From Blastococcus sp. (GTDB lineage: Bacteria; Actinomycetota; Actinomycetes; Mycobacteriales; Geodermatophilaceae), in assembly GCA_025963345.1 (NCBI GenBank), contig JAOPUS010000075.1, positions 1 to 12,998 on the forward strand: a stretch of DNA of 12,998 bases. Reading direction: 5' to 3'. Shown one piece after another: positions 1 through 6,640 of this stretch; positions within the stretch are counted from its first letter, which is position 1; each line of letters starts with the position of its first letter. The notes beneath the pieces were generated by a model. The model had not been told where the DNA came from. It ran no database searches and was given only the letters and a program-made list of their open reading frames with translations. The translations under genes and the position numbers were made by a program.

Positions 1-38
1 GTGCTCGTGCACGGACCAACCGAACGAACGGGAACCTC

Positions 39-872
39 ATGGCTTTGATCGCTTGCCCGACCTGCAACAGCGAGGACATCAACGGCACGCCGCAGCCGGA
101 CAGCCGGCTGCTGATCCACTGCAACGACTGCGGCCACGAGTGGCTGCGCGGTGAGGCCCGGCGCGACCCGAGCCGCCCCGCCGTCCGCACCATCGACTCG
201 CTGCACGCCGCCTTCCCGACCGCCGCCGACGTCCGCCCCGACGTCCGCGAGCGGGTCGAGCTGCTCAAGGCGGAGTTCCTCCTCGACCGACGCGAGCCCG
301 ACCCCGACGTCGAGAAGTACCGCGCCCGCTACCAGGAGCTGTTCAGCCGCGAGGGCCTGTCGAGCGCTCCCCCGGAGGAGCTCTACGAGTTCGCCAACTC
401 CGACACCGTCGCCAACGCCGGCAACATGTCCGGCTTCAACCGCGCCTGGAAGACCCAGGGCCCGGACAGGGCGGCGCAGAAGGTCCGCGAGACGATCGAG
501 TACCTGCTCTACGGCCCCGAGAGCCTGCGCATCGAGGACCGCCTCACGCAGCTGATCGACGGCAAGAAGGTCGGCTTCCCGTCCTTCAACAAGGAGCCGC
601 TGCTCACGAAGGTGCTCTGCATCGTCGAGCCCGAGCGGTTCCTGCCGGTCGTCAAGTACTCGGCGACGACCGACGGCAAGAAGGAGATCGCCAAGCTGGT
701 CTTCGACCTGGACCTGCCGCCGGCGGAGAAGGTGGCCTGGACGATCGGGCGCCTGGCGATCTGGAGCAACGACCTGCTCCGCTCGCTGGTCGGCAACGAC
801 ATCCCCGACCTGCACCACGCGACGCAGTTCCTGTCGTGGGCCAAGACCCGCCCGTCGCTCTCGCGCGACTGA
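39..872 (+). CDS. Zinc-ribbon protein with restriction-associated-like C-terminal half, function unknown
   Basis: 277 aa, starting at ATG 39 with only a weak purine stretch (cggga) upstream. What is seen: an N-terminal zinc ribbon with C6-x2-C9 and C28-x2-C31, the second knuckle reading CNDCGHEW. A charged helical middle follows (about 45-110). The C-terminal half (about 130-265) contains the segment LLTKVLCIVEPERFLPVV at about 190. That segment recalls domains found beside McrB-type and other restriction ATPases, where a 'Tk.L....P..f...' pattern precedes a helical bundle. No AAA motif, nuclease motif or membrane segment is visible. The zinc ribbon suggests nucleic-acid or protein binding in the cytoplasm. 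It ends 4 bp from the convergent gene at 877-1119. The coding assignment is sure; the family link is an inference from pattern resemblance. It could equally be a housekeeping unknown. Confidence 0.85.
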   Translation: MALIACPTCNSEDINGTPQPDSRLLIHCNDCGHEWLRGEARRDPSRPAVRTIDSLHAAFPTAADVRPDVRERVELLKAEFLLDRREPDPDVEKYRARYQELFSREGLSSAPPEELYEFANSDTVANAGNMSGFNRAWKTQGPDRAAQKVRETIEYLLYGPESLRIEDRLTQLIDGKKVGFPSFNKEPLLTKVLCIVEPERFLPVVKYSATTDGKKEIAKLVFDLDLPPAEKVAWTIGRLAIWSNDLLRSLVGNDIPDLHHATQFLSWAKTRPSLSRD

Positions 873-876
873 CGGT

Positions 877-1119
877 TCAGCGGGAGAGCGGCGGCAGCCA
901 GCCGGAGGCGAGCTTGGCGTAGACCGCCTGCAGCGAGGCCAGCGGCGCCATGCGCTCCTCGTTCTGCAGCCGCTGAACCTCGGCGAGGACGCCGTCCCAG
1001 TGCTCGGCCGGCGCGGCTTCCCGCAGCTTCGTGCGGGCAGCGGCCAGCTCCGCGGTGACCCCGATCGCGTGCACGGGGCGTCGCGGGGACGGCACCGGAC
1101 CGACGGCCTCGACCTCCAT
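877..1119 (-). CDS. Small helical hypothetical protein (80 aa)
   Basis: 80 aa on the minus strand, family not recognised. The N-terminal 22 residues are Pro/Val-rich and low in information. From about residue 22 the protein looks like a compact helical domain (AELAAARTKLREA, then HWDGVLAEVQRLQNEER, then LASLQAVYAKLASGWLP). No Cys, metal site, signal peptide or membrane segment is present. No Shine-Dalgarno precedes ATG 1119, but TAGGTT on the minus strand (1128-1133) lies 8 nt upstream, the spacing expected for a leaderless actinobacterial mRNA, and this supports the start. It converges on the zinc-ribbon gene with a 4-bp gap. Coding is favoured over the long antisense frame (509-1315), which is Arg/Pro/Gly-rich and low complexity. 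Confidence 0.65.
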   Translation of the reverse strand: MEVEAVGPVPSPRRPVHAIGVTAELAAARTKLREAAPAEHWDGVLAEVQRLQNEERMAPLASLQAVYAKLASGWLPPLSR

Positions 1120-1127
1120 GGGGGCGG

Positions 1128-1133
1128 AACCTA
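1128..1133 (-). promoter_or_regulatory. Putative -10 element for a leaderless start at 1119
   Basis: On the minus strand the hexamer TAGGTT (TAnnnT type) ends 8 nt before the ATG at 1119. There is no purine-rich Shine-Dalgarno in the gap, which is C-rich. This spacing puts transcription initiation at or next to the A of the ATG. No convincing -35 is visible, as is common for such promoters. Confidence 0.4.
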
Positions 1134-1207
1134 GGGGGTCGGGGCCGTCGGGCGGAAGGGTTTCGCGCCGCAGCTACCCCCGGGTGAGGGGTGGGGAGGA
1201 TGGTGCG

Positions 1208-1954
1208 ATGACCGACGCCCCGCTGGTCCTGCAGAGCGCCGGCCCCGACCCGATCCCCTGGGACACCGCGCTGGCCGCCGTCCTGGGGTACGCGCGGGGA
1301 CGGCGGCCGCTGCACTTCCGCTCCCCCAGCTCCCTCACCGGCCGGTGGGTGCAGATTCCCGCCTTCGGCTACGAGCGGTTCGACCTGCGGGCGGGGTCGG
1401 ACCTACCGCTCGGCGAGGCCGACATCCTCACCGCCGAGGGCCTGCACGGTCGGCTCGATCCGGACGCCTGGTCGGCGATGAAGAGCCTTCTGGACGACGT
1501 CCGTCCTCTCGCTGATGCAGTCGTCGAACGCTCCGCCGGCCGTTCCTTCTTCGAGCTTCCGGACGACGAGTTCTCCGTGCTGGCCGAACCCGGCACCGTG
1601 GGTGCGCTTCTCCGGCAGATCGGCCGGCTCGCCCAGGAGACGCCCGGGGTCTCGGCACCACACGTGTCCGCGGCCCTCCACCACCGCCGGCCGGACCTCT
1701 TCCCGTTGCTCGTCCGCACCACCCGGTGGCAGCTCCTCCCCCACGTCCGCGAGGGCGACAGCGGCGTGGAGGCGGTGATCCACCGCGAGCTCCGCGCGAA
1801 CGCCGAAGCGTTCGAGTCACTGGAGCGCGCACTGACTACCTCCGGGATCCGGCTCACCGTTCTCCGGCTGCACGACGTCCTGCTATGGCTCAGCGGCAGC
1901 CTGCGGCTGACCCACGCCGTGGCACTGGGCCAGGAGGAGGTCTCGCGCCGGTAG
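1208..1954 (+). CDS. DUF6308-like protein
   Basis: 248 aa from ATG 1208, which is preceded by a strong GGGGAGGA at 1194-1201. The open frame extends upstream to 1031, but that part is low-complexity Gly/Arg/Ser sequence and is rejected. No signal peptide or membrane helix. The C-terminal part has the pattern of actinobacterial DUF6308 proteins: a helix with LHHRRPDLFPLLV (about 155-168), then a long helix pair ending in LTVLRLHDVLLWLSGSL (about 220-236). These proteins are of unknown function; some features recall DNA-glycosylase-like or restriction-associated helical folds, but I see no catalytic residue set. Transcribed alone: 88 bp separate it from the convergent gene at 877-1119, and 108 bp including a strong hairpin separate it from the next gene. 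The family call rests on remembered patterns and is moderate. Confidence 0.75.
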   Translation: MTDAPLVLQSAGPDPIPWDTALAAVLGYARGRRPLHFRSPSSLTGRWVQIPAFGYERFDLRAGSDLPLGEADILTAEGLHGRLDPDAWSAMKSLLDDVRPLADAVVERSAGRSFFELPDDEFSVLAEPGTVGALLRQIGRLAQETPGVSAPHVSAALHHRRPDLFPLLVRTTRWQLLPHVREGDSGVEAVIHRELRANAEAFESLERALTTSGIRLTVLRLHDVLLWLSGSLRLTHAVALGQEEVSRR

Positions 1955-2013
1955 CGGCGATCGGCGCATCAGGACGTTGCCCTCCCAGCGCCACGGCGAG
2001 GACAGTGTTGCGC

Positions 2014-2040
2014 GCGGCGATGCCGCAGGGGCGTCGCCGC
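2014..2040 (+). terminator. Strong GC hairpin between DUF6308-like and ABM-like genes
   Basis: An 11-bp stem with one G-U wobble: arms GCGGCGATGCC (2014-2024) and GGCGTCGCCGC (2030-2040), with a 5-nt loop GCAGG. No T-run follows, so it is not a canonical intrinsic terminator. Actinobacterial terminators often lack the U-tail, so it may end transcription of the gene at 1208-1954. It also lies only about 10 nt before the AGGAG of the next gene, so a 5'UTR role is possible. Confidence 0.5.
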
Positions 2041-2062
2041 CGACCCCGAGAGGAGTGGTGGC

Positions 2063-2683
2063 ATGTACGCCCGATCCACCACCGTGCGCGGCGACCCGCA
2101 GTCCCTCGACGACGCGATCGCCTATGTCCGCGACGAGGTCATGCCGGCGGTCCAGGAGATGGCCGGCTGCATCGGCCTCTCGATGCTGTGCGACCGCGAC
2201 AGCGGCCGGTCCATCACCACGTCCGCCTGGGAGACCGAGGAGGCGATGCACAACAGTGAGGGACCCCTCCATGCGATGCGCCAGCGCTTCGCGGAGATGC
2301 TGGGCGGCCAGCCGGAGGTGCAGGAGTGGGAGATCGCCTTCCTGCATCGGCTGCGGCAGGCATCGGACGGCGCCTGCTGCCGAGTCATCTGGGGCCGCGG
2401 CGACCCCCTGGAGGAGGAGCGGGTCAGGGACGCCTTCCGGATGACCTTGGTGTCTCGGATGGCGGAGCTGCCCGGCTTCTGCAGCGTCAGCGTTCTGCTC
2501 GACCGGGAGTCCGGGCGGTCGGCGACGGCAGTGGTCTACGAGAGCCGCGACGCCATGAACCGCGCGATGGACGGGGCGCGGCCGATGCGCGAGGAGTTGA
2601 GCCGGCAGATGGGCATCGACATCACCGAGGTCGCTGAGTTCGACCTGGTCCTCGCCCACCTACGCGTACCCGAGACCGTCTGA
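2063..2683 (+). CDS. Tandem ABM-like (dimeric alpha/beta barrel) protein
   Basis: 206 aa from ATG 2063, with AGAGGAG (2050-2056) upstream. The protein is an internal duplication. DRDSGRSITTSAWETEEAM (44-62) in the first half matches DRESGRSATAVVYESRDAM (147-165) in the second half, each preceded by a Gly-aromatic or Gly-Ile strand. Each half of about 95-100 residues has the beta-alpha-beta-beta-alpha-beta layout and W/Y-E-s-x-x-A-M signature of antibiotic-biosynthesis-monooxygenase-like ferredoxin folds. Single-domain family members dimerise; two domains in one chain could form the barrel within the monomer. The substrate is unknown: members include quinol monooxygenases, haem-degrading enzymes and plain ligand-binding proteins, and I see no conserved haem or quinol ligands. 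Cytoplasmic, apparently monocistronic, ending 12 bp from the convergent gene at 2696. Confidence 0.85.
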   Translation: MYARSTTVRGDPQSLDDAIAYVRDEVMPAVQEMAGCIGLSMLCDRDSGRSITTSAWETEEAMHNSEGPLHAMRQRFAEMLGGQPEVQEWEIAFLHRLRQASDGACCRVIWGRGDPLEEERVRDAFRMTLVSRMAELPGFCSVSVLLDRESGRSATAVVYESRDAMNRAMDGARPMREELSRQMGIDITEVAEFDLVLAHLRVPETV

Positions 2684-2695
2684 CCGCCGACGGGT

Positions 2696-3280
2696 TCAGC
2701 GCGGGGTCCACCTCGGGTCGCGCCCGGTCTGACCCAGCAGCCGGTCGAACACCGGGGCGTCGGAAGGAACCGGCACCACCGGGCCGTATATCTGGTCGCG
2801 CGCCTCCGGGGCGCCGACGGCGAAGCCCTTCCCGAACTCGAGGCACGCCTGCGCGACCACCGGGTCGGCCTGGTAGGTCTGGCCGGTCGCGACGGCGAGG
2901 TCCCAGCCGTGCACGAGCACCTCGTTCACCGCCACGACTCCCGCGGCCCCCGCCGGCATCCGCATGCCGGCGATGTCGGTCATCCCCTCCCACGCGGCCG
3001 GCTCGCCCCACGCGGCCACGAGCGCGTCGAGCTGCGCCGGCAGCCGGGTCCGCCAGTCGGCGGGCAGGTGTGCGGCGTCGGCCGACGGGCCACCCGCCAG
3101 CTCCGCCTTCTCCGCGGCCTTGCGGAAGGCCACCGTCAGTCCGTCGAAGTGGTCGAGGATCGCCGCGACCGGGGTGCCGGCACACGGCGTCGGATCGGTG
3201 AGCTGGTCGTCGCGCACGCCGGCGATCACGCGGGCCACCTCGGCGGCCTGCGGGGCGAGGTCGAGACTCGTCGTCTGCAT
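2696..3280 (-). CDS. TIGR03086-type metal-binding protein (DinB/MDMPI fold)
   Basis: 194 aa from ATG 3280, preceded on the minus strand by GAGGGG at a short distance. It has the hallmarks of the TIGR03086 branch of mycothiol-dependent maleylpyruvate-isomerase N-terminal-like proteins: TPCAGTPVAAILDH (31-44), a WxxxxD/G stretch, and AVNEVLVHGWDLA (117-129). In the structurally known MDMPI the metal ligands are one His in the first helix pair and an E-x3-H pair; the equivalents here are H44, E120 and H124. All three are present, so metal binding is likely. Members are proposed mycothiol-dependent thiol transferases or detoxification enzymes, but most are uncharacterised. It is divergent from the DUF1810 gene across 62 bp and convergent with the ABM-like gene. 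Length is normal for the family. Confidence 0.88.
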   Translation of the reverse strand: MQTTSLDLAPQAAEVARVIAGVRDDQLTDPTPCAGTPVAAILDHFDGLTVAFRKAAEKAELAGGPSADAAHLPADWRTRLPAQLDALVAAWGEPAAWEGMTDIAGMRMPAGAAGVVAVNEVLVHGWDLAVATGQTYQADPVVAQACLEFGKGFAVGAPEARDQIYGPVVPVPSDAPVFDRLLGQTGRDPRWTPR

Positions 3281-3330
3281 GACCCCTCAGACCGCTCCGT
3301 CGTCCCGAAGTCATCGGTTCCGCGGTACGG

Positions 3331-3336
3331 CATGCT
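3331..3336 (+). promoter_or_regulatory. Possible -10 for a leaderless DUF1810 mRNA
   Basis: CATGCT (one mismatch to TAnnnT) ends 6 nt before GTG 3343. No Shine-Dalgarno lies between (gccggg). The spacing is what leaderless actinobacterial genes show. The -35 region is not recognisable, so the call is tentative. Confidence 0.3.
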
Positions 3337-3342
3337 GCCGGG

Positions 3343-3762
3343 GTGAGCGATCCCTTCTCTCTCCAGCGGTTCGTCGATGCCCAGGCCCAGACCTACGACC
3401 AGGCACTACAGGAGCTCCGGGCCGGCGAGAAGCGCACCCACTGGATGTGGTTCGTGTTCCCGCAGCTCACCGGCCTCGGCCGCAGCGGGATGGCCCAGCG
3501 CTTCGCGATCTCCGGTCTGGAGGAGGCCCGCGCCTACGTCGCCCACCCGACGCTCGGCCGCCGGCTGGTCGAGAGCGCCCGGGCGCTCACCGACCTCGAC
3601 ACCGCCGACGCCGGCCAGGTGTTCGGTCCCGTGGACGCGCAGAAGCTGCAGTCGTCGATGACGCTGTTCGCCCTCGCGGCCCCCGACGAGCCGGTCTTCC
3701 GCCAAGTCCTCGACCACTACTTCGGCGGGGAGATGGACGAGGGGACGACGAGTCGGAGCTGA
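3343..3762 (+). CDS. DUF1810 family protein
   Basis: 139 aa from GTG 3343. The DUF1810 signature is clear: MSDPFSLQRFVDAQ at the N-terminus, a Tyr followed by ALQELRAGEKRTHWMWFVFPQ (about 21-41), then GLGRSGMAQRFAIS, EARAYVAHPTLGRRL, and VFGPVDAQKLQSSMTLFA (93-110). The terminal LDHYFGGEMDEGT closes the family fold, so the gene is full length. The function is unknown; the family is widespread in bacteria and small eukaryotes, cytoplasmic and all-alpha. There is no Shine-Dalgarno before the GTG, so the mRNA is probably leaderless. A 59-aa reading frame continues in the same phase 24 bp after its TGA stop (see 3787-3966). Confidence 0.93.
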   Translation: MSDPFSLQRFVDAQAQTYDQALQELRAGEKRTHWMWFVFPQLTGLGRSGMAQRFAISGLEEARAYVAHPTLGRRLVESARALTDLDTADAGQVFGPVDAQKLQSSMTLFALAAPDEPVFRQVLDHYFGGEMDEGTTSRS

Positions 3763-3786
3763 GTCACCCGCGCCGCGACGACGACG

Positions 3787-3966
3787 ATGTCCGGCCGCGA
3801 GCAGATGCTCGTCCTCGGTCTCGCCCTCGAGGACGCCTGCGCCATCGACCGCGCCCGCCTCCTCGCCGGCCTCTCCCCCGCCGCCCGCACCGCCTGGCGG
3901 GTGGTCGGGCACCGCAATTTCCGCACCGCCGTCGTCCGGCTGCGTGGCGCCCCGCCGGCCGCGTGA
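3787..3966 (+). CDS. Small hypothetical protein (59 aa)
   Basis: From ATG 3787 to TGA 3964-3966, 59 aa, beginning MSGREQMLVLGLALEDACAI and ending RLRGAPPAA. The composition is sensible for a small helical protein (LALEDACAIDRARLLAGL, then an Ala/Trp/Val helix with TAWRVVGHRNFR). There is no signal peptide or Cys pair. It sits in the same reading phase as the DUF1810 gene, separated by its TGA and seven codons, so it may be a downstream cistron, or rarely a readthrough extension. There is no obvious Shine-Dalgarno; translational coupling to DUF1810 is likely. It converges on the acyl-CoA synthetase with a 3-bp gap. I do not recognise it. Confidence 0.5.
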   Translation: MSGREQMLVLGLALEDACAIDRARLLAGLSPAARTAWRVVGHRNFRTAVVRLRGAPPAA

Positions 3967-3969
3967 CGC

Positions 3970-5502
3970 TCAGCTCTCGAGCATCCGCGCCCGGATGTCC
4001 GGTTTGAGCACCTTGCCGATCTTGGAGCGGGGCAGGTCCGCCCAGACCTCCACCTGCTTCGGGGCCTTGACGCTGCCGATCCGCTCCTTGACGAAGGCCT
4101 GCACCTCGACCGGACTCAGCTCCACGCCGGGCAGGGCCTGCAGGACGGCGACCACCCGCTCGCCCCACTTCTCATCCGGCATCCCGATCACGGCGCAGTC
4201 CTGCACCCCCGGATGCGCCATCAGCGCCCGCTCCACCTCGGCCGAGTACACGTTGAAGCCGCCGCTGATGATCATGTCCTTCGCGCGGTCGACGAGGTAC
4301 AGGAAGTTCTCGTCGTCGAGGTAGCCGATGTCGCCGGTGTGGTGCCAGCCGAACCGACTCGCCTCCGCCGTCGCCTCGGGGTCCTTGTGGTAGCCGGCCA
4401 TGACCAGCGACCCACGGACGACGACCTCCCCTCGCTCGCCGGTCGAAAGCAGCTTGCCGTCCGGGGACATGATCGCCACCGTCACCAGCGGCGTCGGCCG
4501 CCCGGCGGACGACAACCGCTCGCGCGCGATCGAGCCGTCCGGCCGCAGGTGGTCGGCCGGCGCCAGCGTCGACACCATCATCGGCGCCTCCGACTGCCCG
4601 AACAGCTGCCCCATCACCGGCCCGATCCGGGTGATCGCCTCTTCCAGCCGGTCGGCCGAGATCGGCGCCGCCCCGTACCAGAGGCACTGCAGCGAGGAGA
4701 GGTCCGTCGCGTCGAGCGCCGGGTGCGCCAGCAGCATGTAGATCAGCGTCGGCGGCAGGAACGTGTGCGTCACCCGATGCCGCTCGATCAGCCCGAGGAA
4801 CTCGCCCAGGTCCGGCGCCGGCATGACGACGACCTCCCCGCCGAGCGCCATCACGGGGAAGCACAGCACCCCGGCGGCGTGGGTCAGCGGCGCCAGCGCC
4901 AGGTACACCGGGCGTCCCTCGAACGGATAGCTCATCAGCGTCAGCGCCGACATCGTCTCGACGTTGCGGCCGGTCAGTCGCACCCCCTTCGGCCGGCCCG
5001 TCGTCCCTCCGGTGCCGACGAGCATCGAGACGTCGTCCGGCGGCTCGACGTCGTCCTCGACCGGGGCGGCACCATCCACCCACTCCTGCAGCGACGGGTC
5101 GTTCTCGGTGCCGGCGTCCAGGCAGACCAGCGTGGTGAGCAGCGGCAGCCGGTCACGGATCTTGGCGACGAGCGGGGCGAAGGACGACTGGTACAGCAGC
5201 GCCGTGCAGTCGAAGAGCTCGAGCAGTTCGCGGTTCTCCTCCGCCTCGTTGCGCGGGTTGACCGGGCACCAGACCGCCCCGGCGCGGGCGATGCCGAAGA
5301 CGCAGGTGAACGACATCGGGTCGTTGCCCGACAGGATCGCCACCGAGTCTCCCGGCCGGACGCCGGAGCGCGCGAACGCCCCGGCGATCCGGCGGGAGAG
5401 GTCCTGCACCTCGGCGTAGGACATCGACCGCTCGCCCATCGTCAGGCAGGGCGCGTCCGGCCCGAGCGAGGCGCCCTTGTCGAGGTACGCGACCAGACTC
5501 AT
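3970..5502 (-). CDS. Acyl-CoA synthetase (class I AMP-forming ligase)
   Basis: 510 aa from ATG 5502, a normal length. It activates a carboxylic acid to the acyl-AMP and then the CoA thioester. Core motifs in order: P-loop VGTGGTTGRPKG (162-173), PLTHAAG (205-211), the YGAAP strand (276-280), GQLFGQSEAP (298-307) in place of the usual YG-x-TE, TGD (389-391), the hinge region VDRAKDMIISGG (404-415), and the C-terminal PRSKIGKVLK (491-500) with presumed catalytic K497. The P-loop and A5 motifs depart from consensus (Y-T-S-G is V-G-T-G-G; T-E is S-E), suggesting a divergent subfamily. Its ATG overlaps the upstream gene's TGA (ATGA, 5499-5502) and no good Shine-Dalgarno is seen, so translation is probably coupled. 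It is the last gene of the SDR operon. The open frame running upstream to 5949 is out of phase with the true gene before it. Substrate unknown (fatty, aromatic or terpenoid acid). Confidence 0.95.
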   Translation of the reverse strand: MSLVAYLDKGASLGPDAPCLTMGERSMSYAEVQDLSRRIAGAFARSGVRPGDSVAILSGNDPMSFTCVFGIARAGAVWCPVNPRNEAEENRELLELFDCTALLYQSSFAPLVAKIRDRLPLLTTLVCLDAGTENDPSLQEWVDGAAPVEDDVEPPDDVSMLVGTGGTTGRPKGVRLTGRNVETMSALTLMSYPFEGRPVYLALAPLTHAAGVLCFPVMALGGEVVVMPAPDLGEFLGLIERHRVTHTFLPPTLIYMLLAHPALDATDLSSLQCLWYGAAPISADRLEEAITRIGPVMGQLFGQSEAPMMVSTLAPADHLRPDGSIARERLSSAGRPTPLVTVAIMSPDGKLLSTGERGEVVVRGSLVMAGYHKDPEATAEASRFGWHHTGDIGYLDDENFLYLVDRAKDMIISGGFNVYSAEVERALMAHPGVQDCAVIGMPDEKWGERVVAVLQALPGVELSPVEVQAFVKERIGSVKAPKQVEVWADLPRSKIGKVLKPDIRARMLES

Positions 5503-6617
5503 CGGTGCTCGGTCACCACCGGGTCGAGCACGAGCCCGAACTGGCGCAGCACGCCCAGCAGCTCCCGGTGCCCGAAGGCCTGGCAGCCCGAGGCGAAGCC
5601 CGCCCGCCGCGGAGGCTGCTGCAGCAGCGACATCGCGGCCCACGCCTGCATCAGCCCGGTCTGCTTGTAGTTGCTGTTGCCGTGGATGACCACGTGCTTG
5701 CGGCCGAGCGGTCCCGAGGCGTGCACCGAGTCGACGGAGATGTTCAGCCGCGGGTTCTCCCGGGGCGGCATGCCCGACGCCCACTGCTCGGCCACCGCCG
5801 CGAGGGCGTCGTCCCACTGGTCGCGCGGCAGGGTCTTGATGTCGGCCTCCACCGCCTTGGTCGTGGCGACGACGGCTTCCATCACCGGCCGGTTCATCAC
5901 CCCGCCGGCCACCTTCACCGACGCCACCCGGGGGTCGTTCTTGAACCACACCGGATGGCTGGTGCCGCCCCAGGGCACCGCGAGGCCCACCTCGTGCTGA
6001 CCCGGCACGTGCACCTCGTAGGTGGCGAGCGGGTCCACCTTCACGTACTGGTTCTCCAGCAGGTGGAACCAGTCCGCCTTCAGGATGGTGAAGATCGTCT
6101 GCGTCGAGGCGTAGGTCGGGAAGCCCTTCCAGAGCACCAGGATGTCGAGGGTGTCGAGGCCGGGCGTCTCCAGCGCGATGTTGGCCGCGATCTCACCGGT
6201 CGTGTACATCTGCGCGATCCCCGGCGAGAGCAGCAGCCCCTTGTCGGCGAACGTCGTCCCGAAGCGGTCCTGGGCGGCCATCACCCAGTCCTGCTCGCCG
6301 GTCGTGTCCAGGTAGTGCGCGCCGGCGGCCGCGCAGGCCTCGACGACCTCGGGGCCGAACTTGATGAACGGGCCGACGGTGTTGCAGACGACCTTCGCGC
6401 CGCTGAACAGCTCGGTGAGCGCCTCGACGGTGTGCTCGACCTCGACGATGTCGTGGTCGGCGGTCTCGATGCCGGGGAGCTTGCCGATGACGTCCTGCAG
6501 CAGGTCCTTGTTCCTGCCGGCGGCGACGAACGGGACGCCGAACTCGCGCAGGTACTCACAGATCAGCCGGCCGGTGTAGCCGGAGGCGCCGTAGACGACG
6601 ACGGGCTTGGTGCTCAT
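5499..6617 (-). CDS. Saccharopine dehydrogenase-like NAD(P)-fold protein (possibly DUF5938 type)
   Basis: 372 aa from ATG 6617, with GAGGAG on the minus strand at 6628-6633. The N-terminus has a Rossmann strand and glycine loop VVVYGASGYTGRL (6-18), then VPFVAAGRN and VCNTVGPFIKFGPEVVEACAAAGAHYLD, the pattern of saccharopine-dehydrogenase-like 'trans-acting' reductases. The C-terminal half (about 160-372) differs from true lysine-pathway enzymes and has GGTSHPVWF, NPRLNISVDSVHASGP and HVVIHGNSNYKQTGLMQAWAAMSLLQ. I recall this combination from actinobacterial proteins labelled DUF5938. It is probably an oxidoreductase or isomerase on a hydrophobic substrate rather than a lysine enzyme, since lysine genes are absent here. 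It lies 23 bp after the SDR gene and overlaps the synthetase by 4 bp, so it is the middle gene of a three-gene operon. Confidence 0.9.
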   Translation of the reverse strand: MSTKPVVVYGASGYTGRLICEYLREFGVPFVAAGRNKDLLQDVIGKLPGIETADHDIVEVEHTVEALTELFSGAKVVCNTVGPFIKFGPEVVEACAAAGAHYLDTTGEQDWVMAAQDRFGTTFADKGLLLSPGIAQMYTTGEIAANIALETPGLDTLDILVLWKGFPTYASTQTIFTILKADWFHLLENQYVKVDPLATYEVHVPGQHEVGLAVPWGGTSHPVWFKNDPRVASVKVAGGVMNRPVMEAVVATTKAVEADIKTLPRDQWDDALAAVAEQWASGMPPRENPRLNISVDSVHASGPLGRKHVVIHGNSNYKQTGLMQAWAAMSLLQQPPRRAGFASGCQAFGHRELLGVLRQFGLVLDPVVTEHR

Positions 6618-6640
6618 GGCTGTTCTTCTCCTCTCGGGGC

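Noticed and set aside
509..1315. 268-codon minus-strand open frame
   Set aside because: Overlaps three better-supported genes and has Arg/Pro/Ala-rich composition.
2964..4007. 347-codon plus-strand open frame
   Set aside because: Spans the TIGR03086 and DUF1810 genes in wrong phases; low-complexity Arg/Pro content.
5499..6617. Lysine-pathway saccharopine dehydrogenase
   Set aside because: The C-terminal half does not look like the lysine enzyme and no lysine genes are nearby.
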